DNA of 15,435 nt. Source: an uncultured Lachnospiraceae bacterium (GTDB taxonomy: Bacteria > Bacillota > Clostridia > Lachnospirales > Lachnospiraceae). Position numbers and translations under genes: made by a program. The notes beneath the pieces are model-generated. The model did no database searches. It had not been told where the DNA came from and worked only from the letters and a program-made list of their open reading frames with translations. Below, in pieces: positions 1-6,895 of the stretch. The stretch's first letter is position 1; each line of letters opens with the position of its first letter. The stretch is taken from contig CAUEYX010000056.1 of NCBI GenBank assembly GCA_959022495.1, forward strand, positions 1 to 15,435, read 5' to 3'.

Positions 1-59
1 AGCTTTCGATGGAAGTTACTTCGAGAAAGTGGAAGTTACTTTAAAAATTGACCAGGCCA
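1..59. mobile_element. Terminal fragment of an insertion sequence (IS21-like, tentative)
   Basis: The 10-mer GGAAGTTACT occurs at 11-20 and 31-40, exactly 20 bases apart. Read on the minus strand from 59, the sequence starts TGGC, runs through a T-rich stretch and reaches TTCCAC. This matches the sequence starting at 15377 near the other window edge (TGGC, T-rich, TTCCAC) as an imperfect terminal inverted repeat of about 30 bases. Termini starting TG and carrying repeats about 20 bases apart are known for the IS21 (istA/istB) family. No transposase is present, so the family is an inference. The proposed tip lies one base beyond the stop codon of the J-domain gene. Confidence 0.5.
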
Positions 60-60
60 T

Positions 61-1200
61 CTATTTTCTCGCTGCGCTCCTGATTTTCAGGACAAGCGCC
101 GCGATTCCCAGCGCGATCATCCAGCAGATTCCCAGCATCATTATGATTACTGCTGCCGCCGCGCCGCCGTCCACGCCGAATGCCGGCGCGTAAAAATCAA
201 ACATGACTGCAAAAAACTGTGCCGCAGAAAGGATCAGCGCTATGATAAACTGTGCGAAAACACCGGAGTGGTTCTCATAGAGTTTTCTTCCAAGCCAGAC
301 CAGTCCGATCACCGCAAGCGCGCACCAGACCAGTACGCCCACGGCCTCGCTGCTGCGATAGGCACTGCGCGTCACGATCCGCAGCGCGACCGCCGCGCCA
401 GCGGGAATCGCGAACGCCTGTGCGCCAAGACGTTTTTTCATAATGCCCCGTCTCTGGTCAAGCAGGTCGTACAACATCCCGGCCCCCTTATGGATCTGCC
501 GCCGGTCCACGCTTTTGAGACGGTAGTAATCTATAATATAGTCATAAATGATTCCTTTCAGATCCGTTTTTTTCAATTCTCCGGCAAAGGTTTCCATAAA
601 CTCGGATGTCTTTAACGCCGTCTGATATTCTTCTTTTTTGAAAAACTCTTTAAACAGTTTCAATTTATATTTGTACTGCGGTCCAAGCAGAATCTGAATC
701 TCCGCAGCCGCTTTGAGAACCGTCTGGCAGAGCTGTTCCTGCTCCCGCTGCTGTGCCGCGCTGACAGCACGGTCAAAGTCAAGATTGTCCTCCTGGGGCT
801 TCCCGCCTCTTCTATCCCGCGCCTCTTCCTGCCGGAAGGCAGACGTTCTATCCTGTGACGTTCCATCCTGTGTTTTCTCCTGCCTTTCCTGTTCCCACTG
901 CCGGCTCCTCTGATCTGCGCTTCCTCCGGCATTTCTTCCTGCAGTGGTTCCACTGCCTCTTCCCGTATCTTTTTCGCCGCTGAAGCCTGCCTCTGCCCTG
1001 CTTCCAAATCCCGCGCCGGCTCCGCCGCCTCTTCCGGCACCCCGGATGAGCGCCTGATACGCTTCATGGATCTTCTGAAATTCATCCGGGTGCTCCTCCG
1101 GATGATATTTCTTTGACAGTTCTGCATAAGCTTTCCGTATTTCTGCGCGCCCGGCATCCTCACTGATGCCGAGTATCCGACATGCTGTCAGCTTGTCCAT
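61..1200 (-). CDS. Membrane-anchored J-domain (DnaJ-like) protein
   Basis: This 379-aa protein has an N-terminal J domain (about residues 3-52), in which helix II runs through AEIRKAYAELSKKY. A low-complexity Gly/Arg/Glu/Gln-rich linker follows (about 55-150), then a helical region, and about four hydrophobic segments in the last 120 residues (roughly 255-275, 285-304, 315-336, 347-371). It probably presents a J domain at the cytoplasmic membrane to recruit Hsp70. The start overlaps the 3' end of the upstream Hsp70 gene by 13 bases, so the two are co-transcribed and probably partners. A GA-rich ribosome site precedes ATG 1200. Oddity: the canonical HPD tripeptide position reads HPE (33-35), and a second HPD lies at 37-39. 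The stop codon abuts the left IS terminus, so a few C-terminal residues could have been altered by the insertion. The J domain is clear; the client is unknown. Confidence 0.85.
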   Translation of the reverse strand: MDKLTACRILGISEDAGRAEIRKAYAELSKKYHPEEHPDEFQKIHEAYQALIRGAGRGGGAGAGFGSRAEAGFSGEKDTGRGSGTTAGRNAGGSADQRSRQWEQERQEKTQDGTSQDRTSAFRQEEARDRRGGKPQEDNLDFDRAVSAAQQREQEQLCQTVLKAAAEIQILLGPQYKYKLKLFKEFFKKEEYQTALKTSEFMETFAGELKKTDLKGIIYDYIIDYYRLKSVDRRQIHKGAGMLYDLLDQRRGIMKKRLGAQAFAIPAGAAVALRIVTRSAYRSSEAVGVLVWCALAVIGLVWLGRKLYENHSGVFAQFIIALILSAAQFFAVMFDFYAPAFGVDGGAAAAVIIMMLGICWMIALGIAALVLKIRSAARK

Positions 1201-3011
1201 TTTGAATTCCCCCTCATTCCATTTCTTCCGTAAATTCCCTCATCCGTATCATCGTCTCCGGGGCTTTCTTCGTCTGTTCCGTCCCCGGATTCTTCCTCTG
1301 TCTCATCCTCTGTATATGCATCCCAGTTCACTTGAAAAGGATCGTAAGATTCCAACTGCCGGATGATCTGCTCCAGATATCCGCGGTAACGTTTGATCGG
1401 ACGCGGATTCTGTCTGTCAAGCAGCGCTTCAAAATATTCGATACAGCGCCGGATCTGTTCCCGCCATTCTATCGGAGCTTCCTCATACAGTGCTTTCAGC
1501 TTTTCCATTACATATTTATTTTCTGTGATGTCCTTTGGATGTATTTTCAGCTTTTCGAGTTCCTTCATTCTCTGCCGGATCTCCGCCTCACTCATATTTT
1601 CGGAAAGCACTCTGGATATGGTTCTGCCTGTAGAAACAGACATGACCTCTGCAATCAGGATTCCGTTGATATCGTAGGTAAAGCGGACGTCTACCGCCTC
1701 CTCACCTTTTTTCTTCTTCGGGACATTCAGGCTGAGGACGCCAAGCCGCATATTATCCTCAGCATAGATCTGTTCGCCCTGAAGAATAGAAATATCAACC
1801 TGCGTCTGATTGTCCCTTGCTGTATAGAACCTGCGCACCCGCGAACAGGGAAGCACGGTATTGCGTTCAATGATCGGAGACATGTACGGATGCACGGGAT
1901 CTGTCTCATTATGTGTGTCTGTTCCCAGTGTAAACGGGCAGATGTCCGTAAGGACAAAGTCTTTGACCGTATCCCTTCGCTGCATCACGCCGCAGACCAC
2001 GCCAAGACCGCGGGCGATCATTTCGTCACAGTTTCCCGTCACGACTGGTGCCATATGGAACAAATGCTGGATATAAGACTGGATCATCGGCATCTTGCTG
2101 GAACCGCCCACCATCACAACCGCCGCGATATCCCGCACGCCAAAGCCTCCGTCGCCCAGGGCATGGGTCAGCACCTTGCGTATCCGGTCCAGGATCTCCC
2201 CGCTTTCCTCCATGAGCCGCCGGTTCGTATACACGCTTTCATAAGAAATGCCGCCGATCACTGCCCTCATAACCGCTTCCTCTTTGAGTGTCAGTTCCTG
2301 CTTGCACTTTTCCGCGGCGCGGCGAAGCACCGCCCGGCCGCGGTCAGAGATTGCTTCGCCGGCTTCCGGATGTTCCGTCAGAAAGCTGTCCGCCATGATC
2401 TCATGGAAATTATCGCCGCCGAGCCGGTTGTCTCCGGATACAGAGACAATCTCTACCATAGTGTCAAAACAGTCTACGACCGAGATGTCCAGCGTGCCTC
2501 CGCCGAAATCAAAGACAAGAAAAACCTGCTCCATATCCGTATCAAAGTAAGAGGCCAGCGCCGCCGCGCTGGGTTCATTTATGATCCGGTTGACCTGCAC
2601 GCCGGCAAGAGCCCCCGCCTTCTTGGCTGCCGTCCTCTGCCTGTCATGGAAATACGCCGGAACCGATATCACAGCTTCTTCTACTTTCTCGCCAAGATAG
2701 TTTTCCGCGTCCTCTACAATAGAGCGCACGACAAAACTGCTCAGCTCCTCCGGGGTGAAAGATTTTCCGCCCAGATTCCACGTTTTATCCGTACCCATAA
2801 ATTTCTTAAAAGATGCCGCCGTACATTCCGGATGTGTGATCAGCCGCTCTTTCGCGACAGCCCCGGTAATTACTGCTCCGTTTTCATCCACACTCACCAC
2901 GCTCGGCGTCAGAAAGCTTCCAAACTGATTCGGTATCAGTTCCGCCCTGTTATTGCGGTAAACAACGCCCAGCGAATTTGTCGTACCCAGGTCAATTCCG
3001 ATCAAGGCCAC
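1188..3011 (-). CDS. hscC: Hsp70-family chaperone, HscC-like
   Basis: This 607-aa Hsp70 has an N-terminal actin-fold ATPase with phosphate-1 motif IGIDLGTTNSL (4-14), INEPSAAA (144-151), phosphate-2 DFGGGTLD (168-175) and the adenosine motif VGGSSKMP (301-308). A substrate-binding region follows (about 335-480), then a short helical lid and a very acidic Asp/Glu-rich tail (about 565-595). The stretch FKKFMGTDKTWNLGGKSFTP (68-87) resembles HscC rather than housekeeping DnaK. HscC-type Hsp70s are specialised and work with dedicated J proteins; one is encoded directly downstream here. I chose GTG 3011 because AAAGGAGG sits 8 bases upstream and a consensus promoter lies at 3051-3079. The reading frame stays open a further 78 codons to 3245, but those codons contain the promoter and lack Hsp70 similarity. 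The chaperone identity is secure; the HscC subfamily assignment is moderate. Confidence 0.9.
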   Translation of the reverse strand: MALIGIDLGTTNSLGVVYRNNRAELIPNQFGSFLTPSVVSVDENGAVITGAVAKERLITHPECTAASFKKFMGTDKTWNLGGKSFTPEELSSFVVRSIVEDAENYLGEKVEEAVISVPAYFHDRQRTAAKKAGALAGVQVNRIINEPSAAALASYFDTDMEQVFLVFDFGGGTLDISVVDCFDTMVEIVSVSGDNRLGGDNFHEIMADSFLTEHPEAGEAISDRGRAVLRRAAEKCKQELTLKEEAVMRAVIGGISYESVYTNRRLMEESGEILDRIRKVLTHALGDGGFGVRDIAAVVMVGGSSKMPMIQSYIQHLFHMAPVVTGNCDEMIARGLGVVCGVMQRRDTVKDFVLTDICPFTLGTDTHNETDPVHPYMSPIIERNTVLPCSRVRRFYTARDNQTQVDISILQGEQIYAEDNMRLGVLSLNVPKKKKGEEAVDVRFTYDINGILIAEVMSVSTGRTISRVLSENMSEAEIRQRMKELEKLKIHPKDITENKYVMEKLKALYEEAPIEWREQIRRCIEYFEALLDRQNPRPIKRYRGYLEQIIRQLESYDPFQVNWDAYTEDETEEESGDGTDEESPGDDDTDEGIYGRNGMRGNSKWTS

Positions 3012-3050
3012 TTCCAGCCCCTCCTTTCGATCCTCCGCTTTGTTTTCTAT

Positions 3051-3079
3051 ATCATAACAATGTGTTTTTCCTGCGTCAA
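3051..3079 (-). promoter_or_regulatory. Sigma-A promoter of the hsp70-J operon
   Basis: Read on the minus strand: -35 TTGACG (3079-3074), a 17-base spacer, and -10 TATGAT (3056-3051). The expected start is near 3044, giving an untranslated leader of about 33 bases that carries AAAGGAGG before GTG 3011. No CIRCE-type inverted repeat is visible beside it, so HrcA control is not indicated. Confidence 0.8.
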
Positions 3080-3268
3080 CCAGCGCGGCAGATGAGATCG
3101 CCTTCCGCAGGCTCTGTTTGTCTGTGGGGAATAAGCCGCAGCGTACTGAATGTGCGCTATATTTTACATAGGAAGATGAAAGAAGAGAATAAAAATATAC
3201 AAAAATGAAAAGAAAATAATTGACCTTTTTTAGTGAATTGATCAATGGGATTTTGTCTCATAATTCGG

Positions 3269-3274
3269 TACAAT
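3269..3274 (+). promoter_or_regulatory. Probable -10 of the toxin mRNA promoter
   Basis: TACAAT at 3269-3274 would place the transcript start near 3281, just before the 5' arm of the long-range inverted repeat at 3284. The -35 region is poor: nothing like TTGACA lies 16-18 bases upstream. An alternative pair is TTGATC 3238-3243 with TAATTC 3261-3266. Confidence 0.4.
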
Positions 3275-3390
3275 ATCATTCAAGGTACTACCAATAAGCG
3301 GTAGGCGGTCAGTCCTCCAACAGGGAGACTGGACTCTCTGATCACATAGAAATCTCTGCACAGGGAAATCTGGGAAAGGAGAGCTTACTT

Positions 3391-3480
3391 ATGAGTGATT
3401 ATGAAATGCTTTCTATTGTACTGATGATGTTAAGTATCATTGTGACGATCTTGCTGGCATACATAAACACAAAAAAGTAA
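3391..3480 (+). CDS. Small hydrophobic type I toxin (putative holin-like toxin)
   Basis: This 29-residue protein begins MSDYEMLSIVL, has one transmembrane helix (about residues 6-24) and ends in a polar, lysine-containing tail (NTKK). The length, the MSxYE start, the single helix and the Lys-Lys end resemble the putative holin-like toxin group of Firmicutes, whose best-studied type I relatives include TxpA, BsrG and BsrE of Bacillus subtilis. Such peptides insert in the cytoplasmic membrane and are silenced by an antisense RNA. AAAGGAG (3375-3381) lies 9 bases before the ATG, in a 5' leader of roughly 110 bases. The gene is followed immediately by a perfect terminator stem and overlapped by an antisense promoter. 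It is too short for standard gene callers. Identification rests on size, composition and locus architecture; toxicity is inferred. Confidence 0.75.
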   Translation: MSDYEMLSIVLMMLSIIVTILLAYINTKK

Positions 3481-3562
3481 CCGCCCCTCAACCAAAGGAC
3501 TCGGTTACTTTTTTGTAACTTAACGTTTTTGGACTGACCGTCTATCGGTAGTGCCTTTTTCT
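3465..3562 (-). ncRNA. Putative antisense antitoxin RNA
   Basis: The consensus minus-strand promoter at 3569-3597 predicts a start near 3562. The shared hairpin at 3471-3514 predicts an end near 3465. The resulting RNA of about 95-100 bases is fully complementary to the toxin 3' region and the last few toxin codons. It also covers the 3' arm of the long-range inverted repeat. This is the layout of 3'-overlapping type I antitoxins such as RatA, SR4 and SR5. The ends are predictions from sequence. Confidence 0.65.
3471..3514. terminator. Bidirectional intrinsic terminator at the toxin 3' end
   Basis: A perfect 13-bp stem, AAAAAAGTAACCG (3471-3483) with CGGTTACTTTTTT (3502-3514), encloses an 18-base loop. 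Because the stem is A-rich on one side and T-rich on the other, it has a U-tract in both directions. It can end the toxin mRNA rightwards and the antisense RNA leftwards. The left arm includes the toxin's last codons and stop. Confidence 0.8.
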
Positions 3563-3568
3563 ATTACA

Positions 3569-3597
3569 ATAATATCAGATGCATTTAGAAATGTCAA
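3569..3597 (-). promoter_or_regulatory. Sigma-A promoter of the antisense RNA
   Basis: Minus strand: -35 TTGACA (3597-3592) is a perfect consensus, the spacer is 17 bases, and -10 is TATTAT (3574-3569). It is much closer to consensus than the toxin promoter. This is expected if the antitoxin RNA must be in excess. No open reading frame lies downstream of it on the minus strand before the hairpin. Confidence 0.8.
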
Positions 3598-3686
3598 AAG
3601 TTTTTATGTATGATAATACCCCTCATTCTATTCGATCAGAAATCCCACTGCTGCCTGTCTGTACTTAGCTTTGCAATTTCAGAGAA

Positions 3687-3716
3687 CAGATTGCAGTATA
3701 TCAGATTGTAGTATAT
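3687..3716 (+). repeat. Twin 15-bp direct repeats upstream of the MATE promoter (possible operator)
   Basis: CAGATTGCAGTATAT (3687-3701) is followed directly by CAGATTGTAGTATAT (3702-3716), with one mismatch. One base separates the second copy from the -35 hexamer at 3718. The placement suits an activator or repressor binding in tandem. No regulator gene lies next to the pump. Confidence 0.6.
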
Positions 3717-3717
3717 C

Positions 3718-3746
3718 TTGACAAAAAGCAGAGATGTTGTTATGAT
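3718..3746 (+). promoter_or_regulatory. Sigma-A promoter driving the MATE gene leader
   Basis: -35 TTGACA (3718-3723), a 17-base spacer, and -10 TATGAT (3741-3746). The expected start is near 3753, giving a leader of about 120 bases before the MATE ATG at 3873. Confidence 0.85.
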
Positions 3747-3790
3747 TGACACACTTGCGCGGAGGGCAGATCGTTCGCTGGAAATGACGA

Positions 3791-3839
3791 GCCGGATAAG
3801 AGCACAGGCTGAGACGCCTGATTTCTTATCCGGCTTTTT
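3791..3839 (+). terminator. Terminator hairpin within the MATE leader (attenuator candidate)
   Basis: GCCGGATAAG (3791-3800) pairs perfectly with CTTATCCGGC (3825-3834), followed by TTTTT (3835-3839). The interior holds a smaller stem, CAGGC (3805-3809) with GCCTG (3816-3820). It lies between the promoter at 3718-3746 and the MATE start, so the pump can be expressed only by read-through. I see no clear antiterminator partner in the leader and no riboswitch class that I recognise. Confidence 0.75.
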
Positions 3840-3872
3840 GGTGTTGACTTTAAGGAAAAGGAGTTGGACAAC

Positions 3873-5207
3873 ATGGATTTTTTAAACGGAAAAGTCAGAT
3901 CTCTTTATTTTAAGTATCTTGCGTCAGCTTTTGGCAGCGCGCTGATCACCTCGATCTATTCCATTGTGGATATGGCGATGGTGGGGAAGTACCACGGGCC
4001 GGAAGGAACGGCTGCGCTGGCAGTGGTGGCGCCTGTGTGGAACCTGATTTACAGTCTGGGACTACTGACGGGCATCGGCGGTTCAGTGCTGTTTGGCATC
4101 TCCAGAGAGAAAGCGGGAGTGCAGGACCGGCGGTCCAACGAATATTTCACAGTATCCGTAATCAGCTCCGTGATACTGGCTCTGGCAGCGTGGCTGCTCA
4201 TCCTGCTGTTTGACCGGGAACTGCTCTTATTCTTCGGAGCGGATGCGTCCACGCTGGAACTGGCGATGGAGTACATATTCCCTGTAAAATTTGTTATCCC
4301 CTGCTTTTTGTTTACGCAGACATTGGCAGCATACTTAAGAAATGACAAGAACCCGGCGCTGGCAACGGCGGCTGTTCTGTCAGGCGGGATTTTCAATATC
4401 TTCGGAGATTATTTCTTTGTCTTTGTCTGCGATATGGGCGCGATGGGAGCCGGGCTTGCCACGGCCGTCGGTTCGGTGATATCCATCCTTGTCATGGTGA
4501 GCCATTTTTTTATGAAAAAGAACACCCTGCGACTGGCGCGGCCGTCCGGATTTCTCCGCAAGGTACGGGAGATCATTGTGACAGGTTTTTCTACCTTCTT
4601 TATTGATATTGCCATGGGTGTCCTGACCATCCTGTTCAACCGTCAGATCATGGCATATCTGGGTACGGACGCACTCTCTGTATATGGGGTGATCGTAAAT
4701 GTCAGCACTTTTGTCCAGTGCTGTGCCTACAGCGTGGGACAGGCGTCCCAGCCTATTATATCCGCCAATTTCGGCGCTGGAAAAGGGGACAGGATCCGGC
4801 AGACACTGAAATATGCATTGGCGTCTGCGGCTGCATTTGGCTTGATCTGGACAGCGTTATGTCTGGCGATACCTAATCAGTTTATCTACATTTTCATGGA
4901 CCCAACGGAAAATGTGCTTAAGATCGCGCCGGCGATCATTCGCGGTTACGGGATTTCTTTCCTGCTGCTGCCCCTGAATATTTTTTCAACCTATTATTTT
5001 CAGGCGATCATCAGACCGCGGGCTGCATTTATCGTATCGATCACGCGGGGACTGGTCATCAGCGGCATCCTGATCCTCCTGCTTCCGGCTGTGGCAGGGG
5101 GTGGAGCGGTCTGGTATGCCATGCCTGTGACGGAGGCCTTTGTGGCTGTCTATGTGGTCTGTATGATGATCCGCTATACGAAAGCACTCAGCACAAAAAA
5201 AGCATAA
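3873..5207 (+). CDS. MATE-family multidrug/cation efflux transporter
   Basis: This 444-aa polytopic membrane protein has about 12 hydrophobic segments, the size and pattern of MATE exporters (NorM/MepA/DinF type). The N-terminal segment around ITSIYSIVDMAMVGKYHG and the later ANFGAGKGDRIRQTLKYA are typical of the two MATE halves. These pumps export cationic drugs and metabolites using a Na+ or H+ gradient. ATG 3873 is chosen because AAAGGAG (3857-3863) lies 9 bases upstream; an in-frame TTG at 3864 directly abuts that site and would add only three residues. The gene stands alone between its leader hairpin and a terminator overlapping its stop. Control probably operates at the twin repeats and the leader hairpin. 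The family is clear; the substrate cannot be read from the sequence. Confidence 0.9.
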   Translation: MDFLNGKVRSLYFKYLASAFGSALITSIYSIVDMAMVGKYHGPEGTAALAVVAPVWNLIYSLGLLTGIGGSVLFGISREKAGVQDRRSNEYFTVSVISSVILALAAWLLILLFDRELLLFFGADASTLELAMEYIFPVKFVIPCFLFTQTLAAYLRNDKNPALATAAVLSGGIFNIFGDYFFVFVCDMGAMGAGLATAVGSVISILVMVSHFFMKKNTLRLARPSGFLRKVREIIVTGFSTFFIDIAMGVLTILFNRQIMAYLGTDALSVYGVIVNVSTFVQCCAYSVGQASQPIISANFGAGKGDRIRQTLKYALASAAAFGLIWTALCLAIPNQFIYIFMDPTENVLKIAPAIIRGYGISFLLLPLNIFSTYYFQAIIRPRAAFIVSITRGLVISGILILLLPAVAGGGAVWYAMPVTEAFVAVYVVCMMIRYTKALSTKKA

Positions 5208-5221
5208 AAACTTGCTTTTTT
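5195..5221 (+). terminator. AT-rich intrinsic terminator after the MATE gene
   Basis: AAAAAAGCA ending at 5204 pairs with TGCTTTTTT (5213-5221), with an eight-base loop that includes the MATE stop codon. The stem is A/T-rich, so its strength is uncertain. Confidence 0.6.
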
Positions 5222-5230
5222 ATCCCTTAT

Positions 5231-5260
5231 TTGTTACCATGTCGTTGACAATTATATAAT
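5231..5260 (+). promoter_or_regulatory. Promoter of the ABC importer operon
   Basis: -35 TTGTTA (5231-5236), an 18-base spacer, and a perfect -10 TATAAT (5255-5260) within the palindrome ATTATATAAT. The start would be near 5267. A TTGACA at 5245-5250 with TGTTAT at 5269-5274 is a second possibility, but it would leave almost no leader. AAGGAGAGG (5277-5285) precedes ATG 5290. Confidence 0.65.
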
Positions 5261-5289
5261 GAGAGAGCTGTTATACAAGGAGAGGTTTT

Positions 5290-6867
5290 ATGTTTAACAG
5301 AAAGAAACTATGCATGCTGCTTTTGGCAGTGTCCCTCACTGTTGTACTTGGCGGATGCCAGGACGGCAAGGCGAAGGGAGAAGGATCTCAGGGAAACAGC
5401 GGTTCTCAGGAAACAGAAGCGGAACCAACCATGGGAGGTTCCATTGTAGTAGGAATTCCTCAGGATCTAGAGGATAGTCTTGACCCACACAAAGCAGTTG
5501 CGGCAGGAACGAAAGAAGTCCTATTTAATATTTACGAAGGTCTGGTGAAGCCAGATCCGGAGGGAAATTATACGGACGCGGTAGCGGAAAGCCACAGTAT
5601 ATCAGATGATGGGAAAGTCTATACTTTTCAGCTCAGAGAGCATGTGAAATTCCACGATGGAACGGAAGTTACCGTAGACGATGTGAAATATTCGATCGAA
5701 CGATGCGCCGGTATTAATGGAAATGGTACTCCATTAGTAGCGGCGTTTTCTAATGTGGAGAAGGTGGAGACGCCGGACGCGTCCACAGTGGAGATCAGTT
5801 TAAAAGAAGCGGATACGGAATTTCTTGCCTACCTGACCGTTGCTGTTGTGCCTGAGCACTGTGAGGACCTGGACAAGAACCCGGTGGGAACGGGACCGTT
5901 TTACTATGAGTCCCGGTCGCCCCAGGAGAATATCGTGATCCGGAAGTTTGCGGACTACTGGGATACAGAAGGACAGGCGTATCTGGATGAAGTGACCTTT
6001 AAGGTGGTTGGCGACAGCAATGCGATCGTGACCGGATTAAAGGCAGGCTCCCTTGATATGTACCCCAGGATCAATGCGACCCAGTCCGCACAGATCGCGG
6101 ATGACGAGGATCTTAAGATCTACGAGGGCGGGATGAACCTGATCCAGGCGCTGTATCTGAACAATGCACAGGAGCCCTTTGACGATGTGCGGGTAAGGCA
6201 GGCGCTCTGCTATGCGGTGAACCGCCAGGAAGTTCTGGATATGACCGCGGACGGAAAAGGGACGATCATCGGAAGCAGTATGTTCCCGGCATTTGAAAAA
6301 TATTATATGCCGGAGCTGGCGGATAAGTATCCCCAGGATATCGAGAAGGCAAAGGAACTGCTGACGGAAGCGGGTTACCCGGACGGGTTTGAGATGACCA
6401 TCACAGTGCCCAATAATTATCAGCAGCATATTGACGCGGCGCAGGTGCTGGCAGAGCAGTTAAAGCAGGTGGGCATCCAGGCAGAGATCCAGCTTGTGGA
6501 ATGGGACAGCTGGCTGAACGATACCTACGCGGACAGACAGTTCCAGTCCACCGTGGTAGGGCTTGACGCTTCCTATTTGAGCGCAAGGGCGCTGCTGGAG
6601 CGTTTTGCTTCGGATTCAGAAAAGAACTTTATCAATTACAGCAACCCGGAATACGACGCGTTATATGAACAGGTGACAAAGAGCACGGACGACGCGGAGC
6701 AGGTCAGCCTTTATAAAGAGATGGAGACGCTGCTTGCCGATGACGCGGCGAATGTGTACATCCAGGACATGGCTTCCGAGGTCGTGCTGAGAAAGAACTA
6801 CGGCGGATATGAGTTCTATCCACTGTATGTCCTTGATATGGCGAAGATTTATCAGACGGCGGAATAG
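5290..6867 (+). CDS. ABC transporter substrate-binding lipoprotein, family 5 (peptide/nickel type)
   Basis: This 525-aa protein has a lipoprotein signal (basic MFNRKK, a hydrophobic core, lipobox LGGC with the lipidated Cys at 23). A Gly/Ser/Glu-rich tether follows, then the family 5 solute-binding fold. Visible family features are IPQDLEDSLDPHKA near the start, LREHVKFHDGTEVTVDDVKYS, NPVGTGPFYYE and DVRVRQALCYAVNRQEV. It captures the substrate outside the membrane and delivers it to the two permeases encoded next. The length fits both DppA/OppA and NikA relatives. It is first in a five-gene operon with close spacing. The ligand (peptide, nickel or metal-chelate) cannot be decided from sequence alone. 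Confidence 0.9.
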   Translation: MFNRKKLCMLLLAVSLTVVLGGCQDGKAKGEGSQGNSGSQETEAEPTMGGSIVVGIPQDLEDSLDPHKAVAAGTKEVLFNIYEGLVKPDPEGNYTDAVAESHSISDDGKVYTFQLREHVKFHDGTEVTVDDVKYSIERCAGINGNGTPLVAAFSNVEKVETPDASTVEISLKEADTEFLAYLTVAVVPEHCEDLDKNPVGTGPFYYESRSPQENIVIRKFADYWDTEGQAYLDEVTFKVVGDSNAIVTGLKAGSLDMYPRINATQSAQIADDEDLKIYEGGMNLIQALYLNNAQEPFDDVRVRQALCYAVNRQEVLDMTADGKGTIIGSSMFPAFEKYYMPELADKYPQDIEKAKELLTEAGYPDGFEMTITVPNNYQQHIDAAQVLAEQLKQVGIQAEIQLVEWDSWLNDTYADRQFQSTVVGLDASYLSARALLERFASDSEKNFINYSNPEYDALYEQVTKSTDDAEQVSLYKEMETLLADDAANVYIQDMASEVVLRKNYGGYEFYPLYVLDMAKIYQTAE

Positions 6868-6895
6868 AAAACGTCTGTAAGGCGGAGGAAAGAGA

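Larger units (their letters stand above)
3284..3555 (+). repeat. Long-range inverted repeat closing the toxin mRNA
   Basis: CGGTCAGTCC (3306-3315) pairs perfectly with GGACTGACCG (3531-3540). GGTACTACC (3284-3292) pairs with GGTAGTGCC (3547-3555) with a single G-U. The arms flank the whole toxin gene, so the 5' and 3' ends of the transcript can base-pair. AGTCC (3311-3315) can instead form a local hairpin with GGACT (3331-3335). CTCTC (3334-3338) could pair with GAGAG (3379-3383) in the ribosome site. End pairing and alternative 5' folds are known features of type I toxin mRNAs. Confidence 0.65.

Noticed and set aside
3012..3080. CIRCE/HrcA operator at the hsp70 promoter
   Set aside because: No TTAGCACTC-N9-GAGTGCTAA-like inverted repeat is present around the promoter or leader.
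1332..3095. Very long plus-strand open frame (587 codons) opposite the hsp70 gene
   Set aside because: It is the antisense shadow of a clearly conserved Hsp70 coding sequence. Its translation is His/Arg/Cys-rich with no recognisable domain and no ribosome site.
3012..3245. N-terminal extension of the Hsp70 frame by 78 codons
   Set aside because: The segment contains the consensus promoter at 3051-3079, and a strong ribosome site lies right before GTG 3011. The canonical Hsp70 start motif follows that GTG.
3753..3840. A known riboswitch (guanidine, preQ1, ZTP, fluoride, T-box) in the MATE leader
   Set aside because: None of the conserved core sequences of these classes is visible. Only the terminator stem is certain.
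3864..3872. TTG start for the MATE gene
   Set aside because: It directly abuts the AAAGGAG site, while ATG 3873 has ideal 9-base spacing.
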